Of a DNA stretch of 11,046 nucleotides, positions 1-6,317 are shown in pieces. Numbering within the stretch: the stretch's first letter is position 1; the number at the start of each line of letters is the position of its first letter. A program made the translations under genes and the position numbers. The stretch covers positions 1-11,046 of the forward strand of contig PUMX01000376.1 in NCBI GenBank assembly GCA_003552485.1. The letters are read 5' to 3'. Source of the DNA: Candidatus Hydrogenedentota bacterium (GTDB lineage: Bacteria; Hydrogenedentota; Hydrogenedentia; Hydrogenedentales; SLHB01). Below the pieces are notes generated by a model. It did no database searches. It saw only the letters and a list, made by a program, of their open reading frames with translations, and had not been told where the DNA came from.

Positions 1-618
1 GAGCCGATACGGGTTCTCGCGCAACACCGCCACCGCCGCGTCGCCGTAACGTTTGTAAATACGCACCGCCTGGCTTACGCTGACGCCGTGGCCCTGGAGG
101 AAGACCATTATGCTCTGAATGGCCTTCTGCTTTTGCCAGGCCTCCCGGATCTGCTTCGCGCGTTTTGGGCCGACGCCCGGAACTTGGCGCAGCCGCTCGG
201 GTTCTTCGTCGATGATGCGAAGCGTCTCGGTTCCGAAAGCGTCCACCAGGCGGTTGGCGTAGACCGGCCCGATGCCTTCGATGAGGCCGCTGCCCAGATA
301 CTTCTCGATGCCCTTGACAGTGGCGGGCAGCACAGTCTCGTAGCGTTCCGCGCGCAGTTGCGGCCCCCACTTGGGATCCTGCTCCCAATGGCCCCACAGC
401 CGGATGGTCTCGCCGGGCGACACCGCCATGAGGTTGCCCACGAAGGTGATGAGGTCCGGCGAGTCCTCGGTCTTCAGCCGCGCCACAAAGAAACCATTCT
501 CGGGGTTCTCATAGACGACACGCTCCACCACCCCCTCGACGCAAGCGAGGCCACTGTTGTCGTCCGCCTTGTTCACGGCGGACCGCAGCGTGCTCTGGCG
601 AAAACGATCTTCCGGCAC
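1..618 (-). CDS. recD2: RecD2-type ATP-dependent DNA helicase, N-terminal part (3' end outside window)
   Basis: The first 206 codons of a helicase of the RecD/TraA (RecD2) family, a 5'-3' DNA helicase of repair that acts without RecBC. The visible part covers only the N-terminal accessory region. An OB-like domain comes first (about residues 27-90, beginning VEGVVERVVYENPENGF). A helix-hairpin-helix region follows, with the typical signatures GLIEGIGPVYANRLV (about 120-135) and VPGVGPKRAKQI (about 160-171), and then IYKRYGDAAVAVLRENPYRL at the window edge, which is very typical of RecD2. The Walker A and other helicase motifs would lie beyond the window. The start is the GTG at 618: an in-frame TAA lies five codons upstream and a purine-rich AAGGTAGGG sits in ribosome-binding position. 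A good sigma70-type promoter lies about 50 bases upstream, so the gene probably has its own transcript although the response regulator upstream is on the same strand. The family call is firm. Confidence 0.9.
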   Translation of the reverse strand, partial: MPEDRFRQSTLRSAVNKADDNSGLACVEGVVERVVYENPENGFFVARLKTEDSPDLITFVGNLMAVSPGETIRLWGHWEQDPKWGPQLRAERYETVLPATVKGIEKYLGSGLIEGIGPVYANRLVDAFGTETLRIIDEEPERLRQVPGVGPKRAKQIREAWQKQKAIQSIMVFLQGHGVSVSQAVRIYKRYGDAAVAVLRENPYRL

Positions 619-671
619 AGCGTTTTCCCTACCTTATTCTTCAGGTTGCGACGGATCGCTTGACTGCGGCC

Positions 672-699
672 AGTATAGCTTGCCGGCCGGCTCGATCAA
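672..699 (-). promoter_or_regulatory. Predicted sigma70-type promoter for recD2
   Basis: On the minus strand TTGATC (699-694) and TATACT (677-672) are separated by 16 bases. These match the -35 consensus at 4 of 6 positions and the -10 consensus at 5 of 6. Transcription would start near 665, leaving a leader of roughly 47 bases before the GTG of recD2. The site lies in the 203-bp gap between recD2 and the response regulator, where no other gene is visible. Confidence 0.5.
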
Positions 700-821
700 C
701 CACACCTATCCTTTTGATGACATCGCCGGGTAGGATCACGAATGGCTTGATAGGCGCCTGAAAGGGCTGGTTGTTGCGGGAACTATCAGAGCTCGGCGGG
801 GCGCGGTTAAACAACTTTTCC

Positions 822-1736
822 CTACGCGCCAATGATAGTGCGCTGGTCGACATAGATGCCGCTGGGTTTTGTTGCATGGCCCTTGTTGCGGATCTGGCTG
901 AGCACCTCGAAGAGTTGTTGCGGGGTAACGACGTCGTTAGCGTCGCGAAACGTGACGCAAAACATGGCGTCGAGCGCTTCTGACGACGCAGGCTCGCCGC
1001 CGGCCTGAGCGCTTGTGGGCGCACGAAACCGTTGCGCGCCGTCTTCCTGCCATTTCTTGTACGCCGCTTCGCAGAATGCCCGCGTCTGCCCATACGGCAG
1101 AAGGCAGACGAAATGACCGCCACCCATGTGACCCACGAAGACCTCCGCCGCCTCCAATTGGCGGCCTTGGTTTTCCAGGGTTTCGCCCAAACTTCGGATG
1201 GCCTCATCGCGCCTGTCCGCTCCGTACCGATACGCAAAGGCGCGCAATGCGGGCAGTTCCACGTACACCACGCCAAACGGCTGGCGGGTGCAACTGCGCT
1301 TCTGCAATTCGCGCTTGGTGTGATCCGCGCTCGGCAGGTTGGTCAGGGGGTCGGTAGTATGAGCGTTTGCGCGCGATCGCATGAGCGTGTCCACCCGCCG
1401 TAGCAGATTATCGATATTGACGGGTTTACTCACGTAATCGTCGGCGCCTTGAGCGAGGCCGTGCATGATCTCTTCCTCGCTATTCATCGCGGACACTACC
1501 AGCACAGGCAGCATGTAAAGCGTGGCATCCTGGCGGATGCGCCGGCACACCTCGAAGCCCGACATCTTTGGGAGCATCACGTCGAGGATCACGAGGTCGA
1601 AGTCCGTCTCCTGAATCCGCCGCATTGCCGCGTCGCCCGTGCGTTCCACGACGCAATCGTGCCCCTTGTTGTGCAAATGGTGTTGGATGAATTTGGCGGA
1701 GCTCCGGTCATCCTCTGCAATTAGAATGCGCGCCAT
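822..1736 (-). CDS. Response regulator: receiver domain plus degenerate GGDEF domain
   Basis: A 304-residue two-domain protein. Residues 1-118 form a CheY-like receiver: the acidic pair is E8-D9-D10, the phospho-acceptor is D52 in LVILDVMLPKMSG, the switch Ser is S82 and the conserved Lys is K104 in SKPV. A diguanylate-cyclase-like domain follows, starting with a canonical DPLTNLP at 129-135. Its signature loop reads MGGGHF (204-209) where active enzymes have GG(D/E)EF, so the metal-binding acidic residues are missing and c-di-GMP synthesis is unlikely. The domain may instead act as a protein-interaction or nucleotide-sensing output. I chose the ATG at 1736 because the receiver fold starts right after it (MARILIAEDD). 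A longer frame reaches 1802 but adds 22 residues that look non-coding. The ribosome-binding site is weak. No partner histidine kinase is in the window. The gene lies 79 bp downstream of tRNA-Leu on the same strand. Confidence 0.88.
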   Translation of the reverse strand: MARILIAEDDRSSAKFIQHHLHNKGHDCVVERTGDAAMRRIQETDFDLVILDVMLPKMSGFEVCRRIRQDATLYMLPVLVVSAMNSEEEIMHGLAQGADDYVSKPVNIDNLLRRVDTLMRSRANAHTTDPLTNLPSADHTKRELQKRSCTRQPFGVVYVELPALRAFAYRYGADRRDEAIRSLGETLENQGRQLEAAEVFVGHMGGGHFVCLLPYGQTRAFCEAAYKKWQEDGAQRFRAPTSAQAGGEPASSEALDAMFCVTFRDANDVVTPQQLFEVLSQIRNKGHATKPSGIYVDQRTIIGA

Positions 1737-1815
1737 GGTCCCGTCACAATCCTCGTGTTTCTTCGGCTGGCCGCATGCCAAGACGCAGCGCAACATACCC
1801 AATCAGTGCTGCAGA

Positions 1816-1903
1816 TGGTGGGCGAGGGGGGACTTGAACCCCCAATCCCGCAAGGGCAGCGGATTTTAAGTCCGCCGTGTATACCAGATTCCACCACTCG
1901 CCC
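1816..1903 (-). tRNA. tRNA-Leu (anticodon UAA), CCA encoded
   Basis: Read on the minus strand, an 88-nt class II tRNA. The acceptor stem pairs GGGCGAG (1903-1897) with CTCGCCC (1826-1820), followed by discriminator A and a genomically encoded CCA (1818-1816). The anticodon stem GCGGA/TCCGC encloses the loop CTTAAAA, giving anticodon TAA at 1868-1866, which reads UUA leucine codons. The T arm is GGGGG-TTCAAGT-CCCCC. The long variable arm with a CCC/GGG stem is as expected for tRNA-Leu. No intron is seen, and no clear terminator lies between it and the response regulator downstream. Confidence 0.95.
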
Positions 1904-2225
1904 GCCGACTAAGCCCTCAGTGCGCCCATCGCCTCAAGGGGCGCGCCCGCGCCGCAACGTACTGTTGAATGTTAAGCGTTAACCAGAAGACAAAGACGTT
2001 GGAGAGCAAGCAAACAAGACCTAATCACCCAGTGCGCCGCCGGTCCACACGCTACATCAGCGCTTTCATTTCCGACTCTCGGTTGGCCCGCGCGAACGCA
2101 CCGACACACGCCGCAAATCGCCTCCTGACCCTCATGAGTAGTTTACCCCGAATGTTTCATTCGGTCAAGAAACCCACCAGTGGGAAGTCCAAAACACGTT
2201 TGCATGGCCGGAGCCTTTGGCCGTC
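1904..2225. other. Gene-poor intergenic region upstream of tRNA-Leu
   Basis: A 322-bp stretch between the tRNA-Leu 5' end and the stop codon of the unrecognised protein gene, less GC-rich than its surroundings in parts. I find no frame with protein-like composition and a ribosome-binding site. A 105-codon plus-strand frame here is low in complexity and lacks a Shine-Dalgarno sequence. The only clear structure is the hairpin at 2148-2164. The tRNA promoter must lie in the left part (about 1910-1990), but I could not pick a convincing -35/-10 pair. Confidence 0.5.
2148..2164. terminator. Short perfect hairpin, possible terminator of the 229-aa gene
   Basis: CCGAATG-TTT-CATTCGG forms a perfect 7-bp stem with a 3-base loop, about 60 bp past the stop codon of the gene ending at 2226. 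No T-tract follows on either strand, so it is not a classical intrinsic terminator. It could stabilise the 3' end of the transcript or be chance. Confidence 0.3.
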
Positions 2226-2915
2226 TCACCAATCCATGGAAACACCATGGCTGAAGAGCTTGGGAAAACGGAACGTCTCCTGGTAAAGCAACTCTCCATT
2301 GGTAGGATCTACGTAGAACAGGAACGCGTCATGATCATCCGGATCCTCGTGTACGTACACCGTCATGAGGGCTGCGGTCCCATCCGGCGGCGGCGCGAAC
2401 AAGCCGCTCTCTTGACCCTCGCAGAAATAGCGGCATGCCCCGGCCGGCATCAGTATCCACAGTGGACTATACGCGCGGGCCTCCTCCGGATTCGCGCAGC
2501 GTCGCGAAACCGCGTCAAGAGCGGGCGCCAACAACTCCGGCGTATCCCGCCAGTCCGGCGGAAGCGGTTCCGGCTCGTCACCTTTTCCGCCACGCAACAG
2601 CGCGTGCACGTATTCCACAACGGCCGGCCCTGCGCCGCTTTTCTTCTCCCAGCACTCCCCGGCGCCGTCCGTGACGCGCCCGAGGATGAACGCCTGCTTT
2701 GACGACGACCAGAAATCCACGCGCCACGCCCGGCTTCGCCCGTCCGGCGTGATCTCGAGATCCGAGTCCATCGTCGATGTATAGAGCCCGCATGGGGCGA
2801 CGTCCGTGTAAGTGGGAAACTGGCACAACGCCGTTTCCGCAGCAATGCTCAACGCTTCCCGCGCCGCAATCGGCCGTCTCGATGCGCCGCCCAACAATCC
2901 GCGCAACCAACCCAT
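2226..2915 (-). CDS. Hypothetical protein, 229 residues, family not recognised
   Basis: A complete gene of unknown function. The protein starts MGWLRGLLGG, has no convincing signal peptide or membrane segment, and looks like a soluble alpha/beta protein. Residues about 15-120 contain an alternating pattern (AREALSIAAETAL, then WRVDFWSSSKQ) faintly like a PepSY-type small domain. The C-terminal end repeats a similar theme with TVYVHEDPDDHDAFLFYVD followed by PTNGELLYQETF. This similarity is an impression only. Two Cys lie near the middle (AVSRRCANPEE and GACRYFC). The ATG at 2915 was chosen over an in-frame TTG at 2930 because GGGAGG sits 7 bases upstream of it. An extended -10 promoter lies about 30 bp upstream. 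The gene is divergent from the CYTH gene, and no operon partner is visible. Base composition and the long uninterrupted frame support a real gene. Confidence 0.72.
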   Translation of the reverse strand: MGWLRGLLGGASRRPIAAREALSIAAETALCQFPTYTDVAPCGLYTSTMDSDLEITPDGRSRAWRVDFWSSSKQAFILGRVTDGAGECWEKKSGAGPAVVEYVHALLRGGKGDEPEPLPPDWRDTPELLAPALDAVSRRCANPEEARAYSPLWILMPAGACRYFCEGQESGLFAPPPDGTAALMTVYVHEDPDDHDAFLFYVDPTNGELLYQETFRFPKLFSHGVSMDW

Positions 2916-2944
2916 AACCCGCCCTCCCAATAGTTGGCAAAACC

Positions 2945-2953
2945 ATTATAACA
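2945..2953 (-). promoter_or_regulatory. Extended -10 promoter of the 229-aa protein gene
   Basis: On the minus strand the sequence TGTTATAAT gives a consensus TATAAT hexamer (2950-2945) preceded by the TGn extension, which can replace a good -35 box. No recognisable -35 is present at 16-18 bp. Transcription would begin near 2938 and leave a leader of about 22 bases that carries the Shine-Dalgarno GGGAGG. Confidence 0.55.
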
Positions 2954-3106
2954 GGCGTGCTGTTCGGCGCGTGCATGCGGAGGCGGCTGTTGTGTCTGCG
3001 GGTTTGTCGGGCGGTTCGAGACTGGCGGGTTTCGCTAACTCATTCCAACGGGTTATGCTACGCGCGCAGGGGGCATTCTTGATTGCACTGGATTGAGGAG
3101 GGCGTT

Positions 3107-3598
3107 GTGGCGAGCGAAATCGAGCGGAAATTCCTTGTGATTAGCGATGCATGGCGCGATGGGCAGGCGGGCGCGCCGATGCGGCAGGGCTATCTTGCGG
3201 TGACAGAGCGCAGCGCGGTGCGTGTGCGCGCGGAGGGCGATGCGGCCTTTCTCAACATCAAGCAGGCCACGCTCGATATACAGCGGCATGAGTTCGAGTA
3301 TCCCATACCGTTGGCCGACGCCAATCACATGCTTGACCATATGTGCGTGGGCCACCTCATCGAGAAGACGCGGTACAAGGTGAACCACGCGGGCTTCACT
3401 TGGGAGATCGACGTCTTCCATGGCGTAAACGAAGGCCTCGTGGTGGCTGAAATTGAACTGACCTCCCCCGATCAACCCTTCGAATGTCCACCTTGGGTTG
3501 GCGCGGAGGTGTCTGGCGACGCGCGCTACCTGAACTCGAGCTTGAGTCAGACGCCCTACAGCCAATGGATGCGAAACGGGCCGCATGACCGTTTTTGA
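3107..3598 (+). CDS. CYTH domain protein / triphosphate tunnel metalloenzyme
   Basis: A 163-residue single-domain CYTH protein, the usual length for small bacterial triphosphate tunnel metalloenzymes. It starts MASEIERKFLV, which carries the diagnostic ExExK motif (E4, E6, K8) that binds the metal-triphosphate. Further tunnel features follow in the expected order: RQGYL, SAVRVRAEGDAAFLNIK, EFEYPI, EKTRYKV, WEIDVFHG and LVVAEIEL. These alternating basic and acidic strands form the eight-stranded tunnel. Relatives of this size hydrolyse inorganic tripolyphosphate or other triphosphates; some members of the wider family are class IV adenylate cyclases or thiamine triphosphatases. Substrate cannot be decided from sequence. 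The GTG start at 3107 is set by GAGGAGG 6-7 bases upstream and by the position of the motif; an upstream TTG at 3083 would add eight unlikely residues. A very weak promoter-like TATGCT occurs at 3054-3059. tyrS follows 140 bp downstream on the same strand. Confidence 0.9.
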   Translation: MASEIERKFLVISDAWRDGQAGAPMRQGYLAVTERSAVRVRAEGDAAFLNIKQATLDIQRHEFEYPIPLADANHMLDHMCVGHLIEKTRYKVNHAGFTWEIDVFHGVNEGLVVAEIELTSPDQPFECPPWVGAEVSGDARYLNSSLSQTPYSQWMRNGPHDRF

Positions 3599-3623
3599 AG
3601 GTGTTTGGGGGCTGTGATACACT
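3595..3623 (+). promoter_or_regulatory. Possible sigma70-type promoter for tyrS
   Basis: TTGAAG (3595-3600) and TACACT (3618-3623) are spaced by 17 bases and match consensus at 4 of 6 positions each. The site overlaps the stop codon of the CYTH gene and would leave a leader of about 110 bases before tyrS. I looked for a T-box or attenuator in that leader and saw neither the T-box sequence nor a terminator with a T-tract. Confidence 0.3.
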
Positions 3624-3738
3624 TCGACACGGTACGTCGAGCGCGCTGGATTTCACGCCCTCCTCCATTTGGACCCAAGGTTACCTTCGCGGCGGTCCCG
3701 CCAATGCGGCCGTTCGCGGTGTCGGAGCTTTCCCGTAA

Positions 3739-5019
3739 ATGAATGTGTTTGAAGAACTATCGTGGCGCGGGCTGATCAATCAAGTCACGCACGAAGAACT
3801 GGCGCAACGGCTGGGCCGGGAACGGTTTACGCTGTATTGCGGTTTCGATCCGACGGCGGACAGCCTGCACATAGGCCATCTGCTGGGTGTGCTCGTACTG
3901 CGCCATTACCAGCGCTTCGGCCATCAACCCATTGCCTTAGTGGGCGGCGCCACCGGGCTCATTGGCGATCCCAGCGGCAAGACCGAGGAACGCCAGTTGC
4001 TCAGCGCCGACGAGGTCGAAGCGAATGTTGCGGGATTGCGCGAGCAATTGGGGCGATTCCTCGACTTTGAGGGCGAAAACGGGGCCCAAGTCGTGAATAA
4101 CGCCGACTGGTTAGGTCAATGGCGCCTGCTCGATTTCTTGCGCGACATCGGCAAGTATTTCTCCGTCAATGTCATGCTCAACCGCGATTCGGTGCGCGCG
4201 CGCCTCGGCGACCGCGACCACGGCATGTCGTACACGGAGTTTTCCTACAGCCTGCTGCAGTCCTATGACTTCCTGCATCTTCATGACACCGCCGGCTGCC
4301 GGTTGCAGGTGGGCGGCAGTGATCAGTGGGGCAACATTGTCGCGGGTATGGATCTCACGCGGCGGTTGCGGCCGGACTCGGAGACTTTCGGCATGACGTT
4401 TCCGCTCGTCACGAAAGCTGATGGGACCAAGTTCGGCAAGACCGAGGCTGGCGCGGTCTGGCTGGACCCGGCGCGCACGTCGCCGTACAAGTTCTACCAG
4501 TTCTGGATCAATGCGGCCGACGCTGATGTGGTCAAGTATCTGCGGTTCTTCACCTTTCTCGACAAGGACGCGGTTAACGACTTGGCTAAGACCGTTGAAA
4601 CGGCGCCCGAACAACGCGAGGCGCAACGCGCGTTGGCCGAGGAGGTTACGCGTTTCGTCCACGGCGAAGAGGAACTCGCGCGCGCGCAGAAGGCGTCGCA
4701 AGCCATGTTCGGCGGAGACATCAAGGGGCTCGATGAGGCGACGTTGGAGGACGTGTTCAGCGAAGTTCCTTCAACGGAGCGGCCGCGTAGCGAGTTGGCT
4801 GAGGGACGGCCCCTGATGGAAGTGTTAGTGGACTGCGGAATCGTGAAAAGCAAGGGCGAGGCGCGCCGGCTGATCCAGAATGGCGGGTTATATCTGAATA
4901 ATGAACGTATTGCCAGTGACGCGGTTGTGCTGGATAAGAATGCGTTGTGCACGCCGAATATGGCTGTGATCCGCAAGGGGAAGAAGCAGTATCATTTGCT
5001 TCGTTTTACGGAAGCGTAG
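3739..5019 (+). CDS. tyrS: Tyrosyl-tRNA synthetase
   Basis: A cytoplasmic class I aminoacyl-tRNA synthetase that charges tRNA-Tyr with tyrosine. It has 426 residues, a normal length for a complete bacterial TyrRS. The Rossmann catalytic domain carries YCGFDPTADSLHIGHLLG with the HIGH motif at 44-47, then ALVGGATGLIGDPSGK (66-81), the tyrosine-binding segment SYTEFSYSLLQSYD (164-177) and GGSDQWGNI (192-200). The KMSKS equivalent is KFGKT at 231-235, as in E. coli-type TyrRS. An S4 RNA-binding domain closes the protein (about 357-400, with VKSKGEARRLIQNGG). The ATG at 3739 fits family N-termini (MNVFEELSWRGLINQ); GGAG about 11 bases upstream is only a fair ribosome-binding site. Nothing is truncated or unusual. 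The gene is probably transcribed alone or with the CYTH gene, and is followed by the palindromic repeat element. Confidence 0.97.
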   Translation: MNVFEELSWRGLINQVTHEELAQRLGRERFTLYCGFDPTADSLHIGHLLGVLVLRHYQRFGHQPIALVGGATGLIGDPSGKTEERQLLSADEVEANVAGLREQLGRFLDFEGENGAQVVNNADWLGQWRLLDFLRDIGKYFSVNVMLNRDSVRARLGDRDHGMSYTEFSYSLLQSYDFLHLHDTAGCRLQVGGSDQWGNIVAGMDLTRRLRPDSETFGMTFPLVTKADGTKFGKTEAGAVWLDPARTSPYKFYQFWINAADADVVKYLRFFTFLDKDAVNDLAKTVETAPEQREAQRALAEEVTRFVHGEEELARAQKASQAMFGGDIKGLDEATLEDVFSEVPSTERPRSELAEGRPLMEVLVDCGIVKSKGEARRLIQNGGLYLNNERIASDAVVLDKNALCTPNMAVIRKGKKQYHLLRFTEA

Positions 5020-5048
5020 AAAGCGTGGCCGTGGCGCGCAGCCCACGG

Positions 5049-5152
5049 GGTTACATCCCCCTTCGCCATGGAGTGATCGCGCTGCGTAGCGGCGTTTTGC
5101 AGACGGCGGTAGAAAGTCCCCCTTCGAAGGGGGATTTAGGGGGATGTTAACC
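5049..5152. repeat. 104-bp element with terminal inverted repeats (MITE/REP-like)
   Basis: The left end GGTTACATCCCCC (5049-5061) is the reverse complement of the right end GGGGGATGTTAACC (5139-5152), apart from one extra A. Inside, next to the right end, is the perfect 18-bp palindrome TCCCCCTTCGAAGGGGGA (5117-5134). No protein is encoded. The minus-strand frame that reads NIPLNPPSKGDF is of a kind I recall as a frequent spurious translation of such dispersed repeats in many bacterial genomes. It fills most of the tyrS-epimerase gap, and the strong hairpin could also slow transcription leaving tyrS, although only TTTA follows it. Whether it is truly multi-copy cannot be seen from one copy. 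Confidence 0.6.
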
Positions 5153-5189
5153 AACGCGTTGACGCCGTTTTTGAACGGGGAGAGAGCGT

Positions 5190-6224
5190 TTGAGCACCTA
5201 CTACATCACCGGTGGGGCGGGCTTCATCGGAGCGAACACAGCGCGCCGCCTGCTCGAAGACGGTCACAACCTCGTCGTAGCCGACAACCTCAGCCGCCCC
5301 GGCGCCCGCGAGAACCTCGAATGGCTGCAATCGCTTGGCCGGTTCCGTTTCGTCGAAGCGGACATCCGCGAGGCCGAGGTTATGAACGCGTTGTTCGCCG
5401 GCGTAAGCGATGACGATGTCGTCATTCACCTCGCGGGCCAAGTCGCCGTCACCACCTCTGTGGCCAATCCCCGGGACGACTTCGAGATCAACGCCGGCGG
5501 CTCGTTCAACATCCTCGAGGCTGTGCGCGCCACGGGCCGCAAGCCGCTGCTCGTCTACGCGTCCACGAACAAGGTTTATGGCGGCATGGAAAACGTCGCC
5601 GTTGAAGAACATGCGGCCCGCTACGCCTATCGCGATTACCCGCAAGGCATTCCCGAAAGCGCGCCCCTCGACTTCCATTCGCCCTACGGTTGCTCGAAAG
5701 GCGCGGCCGACCAATACGTGCGCGACTACGCCCGCATCTACGGCATGCCCACGGTGGTATTGCGCCAGTCCTGCATCTATGGCCCGCGCCAGTTCGGCGT
5801 CGAGGATCAGGGCTGGGTGGCGTGGTTCGTTATCGCCGCGCTGACCGGCAAACCCGTACACATCTACGGCGACGGCAAGCAGGTGCGGGATCTGCTTTAC
5901 GTTGACGACCTAACGGACGCTTTCTTGCTCGCTGCGAAGAACCGGGAGAAAGTGGCGGGGCGCATCTACAACGTAGGCGGCGGCGCTCAGAATACCCTGT
6001 CTATCTGGGCGGAGTTTGGTCCCATGCTTGAAGAGCTTGTGGGCCGGCCGGTTCCCGTCGAATACGCGGACTGGCGGCCCGGCGATCAGCCCGTATATAT
6101 CAGCGATATCGGCGCGATCCGCCGCGACCTGGGCTGGGCGCCCGCCACGCCGGTGCGCGAAGGCCTCGCCCGCCTCGTAGACTGGGTGCGCAACCATGAA
6201 GATCTTTTCGGTCCCATGGAATAG
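5190..6224 (+). CDS. rfbE: NAD-dependent sugar epimerase, CDP-paratose 2-epimerase (RfbE)-like
   Basis: A 344-residue extended short-chain dehydrogenase that remodels nucleotide sugars in the cytoplasm. The NAD-binding glycine motif is GGAGFIG (8-14), followed by D32 of ADNL for the ribose. The active site shows S125-T126 in YASTNKVYG and Y166xxxK170 in PYGCSKGAADQYV. Substrate-side segments RQSCIYGPRQFGVEDQGW (192-209) and YGDGKQVRDLLYVDDL (226-241) follow. STNKVYG together with DQGWVAWF is a combination I associate with CDP-paratose (tyvelose) 2-epimerases rather than UDP-glucose 4-epimerases, so the product may be CDP-tyvelose or a related surface-glycan sugar. Specificity is an inference. 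The TTG start at 5190 is forced by the position of the glycine motif and by GGGGAGAG just upstream. A CCGTT-TTTG-AACGG hairpin directly precedes that site. No other glycan-synthesis gene is present here; it converges with the sialidase-like operon. Confidence 0.85.
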   Translation: MSTYYITGGAGFIGANTARRLLEDGHNLVVADNLSRPGARENLEWLQSLGRFRFVEADIREAEVMNALFAGVSDDDVVIHLAGQVAVTTSVANPRDDFEINAGGSFNILEAVRATGRKPLLVYASTNKVYGGMENVAVEEHAARYAYRDYPQGIPESAPLDFHSPYGCSKGAADQYVRDYARIYGMPTVVLRQSCIYGPRQFGVEDQGWVAWFVIAALTGKPVHIYGDGKQVRDLLYVDDLTDAFLLAAKNREKVAGRIYNVGGGAQNTLSIWAEFGPMLEELVGRPVPVEYADWRPGDQPVYISDIGAIRRDLGWAPATPVREGLARLVDWVRNHEDLFGPME

Positions 6225-6235
6225 ATAAGGAGCCA

Positions 6236-6283
6236 CCGGCGGAGCGAATCAACGGTCCCGCGCCGCTTTTTCCGGTCCGCCGG
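6236..6283. terminator. Inverted repeat between convergent genes, possible bidirectional terminator
   Basis: CCGGCGGA (6236-6243) and TCCGCCGG (6276-6283) are perfect inverted copies with a 32-base loop. They sit in the 93-bp gap where the epimerase gene and the sialidase-like gene converge. A T-run (6267-6271) lies inside the loop rather than after the stem, so it is not a textbook intrinsic terminator. The position makes a transcript-ending role plausible. Confidence 0.3.
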
Positions 6284-6317
6284 CGCTCTCTCACAAGTTA
6301 CACGCTTGTTCGGCCAG

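Noticed and set aside
88..663. 191-codon plus-strand open frame
   Set aside because: It is antisense to the RecD2 gene, whose protein is clearly recognisable; the frame is a by-product of GC-rich codon bias and has no ribosome-binding site.
641..1276. 211-codon minus-strand frame whose tail (about 641-790) looks somewhat protein-like
   Set aside because: Most of it overlaps the response regulator out of frame with Arg/Ser-rich shadow composition, and the tail has no start of its own and overlaps the recD2 promoter.
1969..2286. 105-codon plus-strand frame in the gap before tRNA-Leu
   Set aside because: Ser/Arg/Pro/Thr-rich with no Shine-Dalgarno sequence; it runs into the 3' end of the opposite-strand gene.
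3599..3738. Possible T-box riboswitch in the tyrS leader
   Set aside because: The conserved T-box sequence and a terminator/antiterminator pair with a T-tract are absent, and 140 bases is short for this element.
4888..5154. 88-codon minus-strand frame reading NIPLNPPSKGDF
   Set aside because: It is a translation of the palindromic repeat plus the antisense of the tyrS end; such peptides are spurious.
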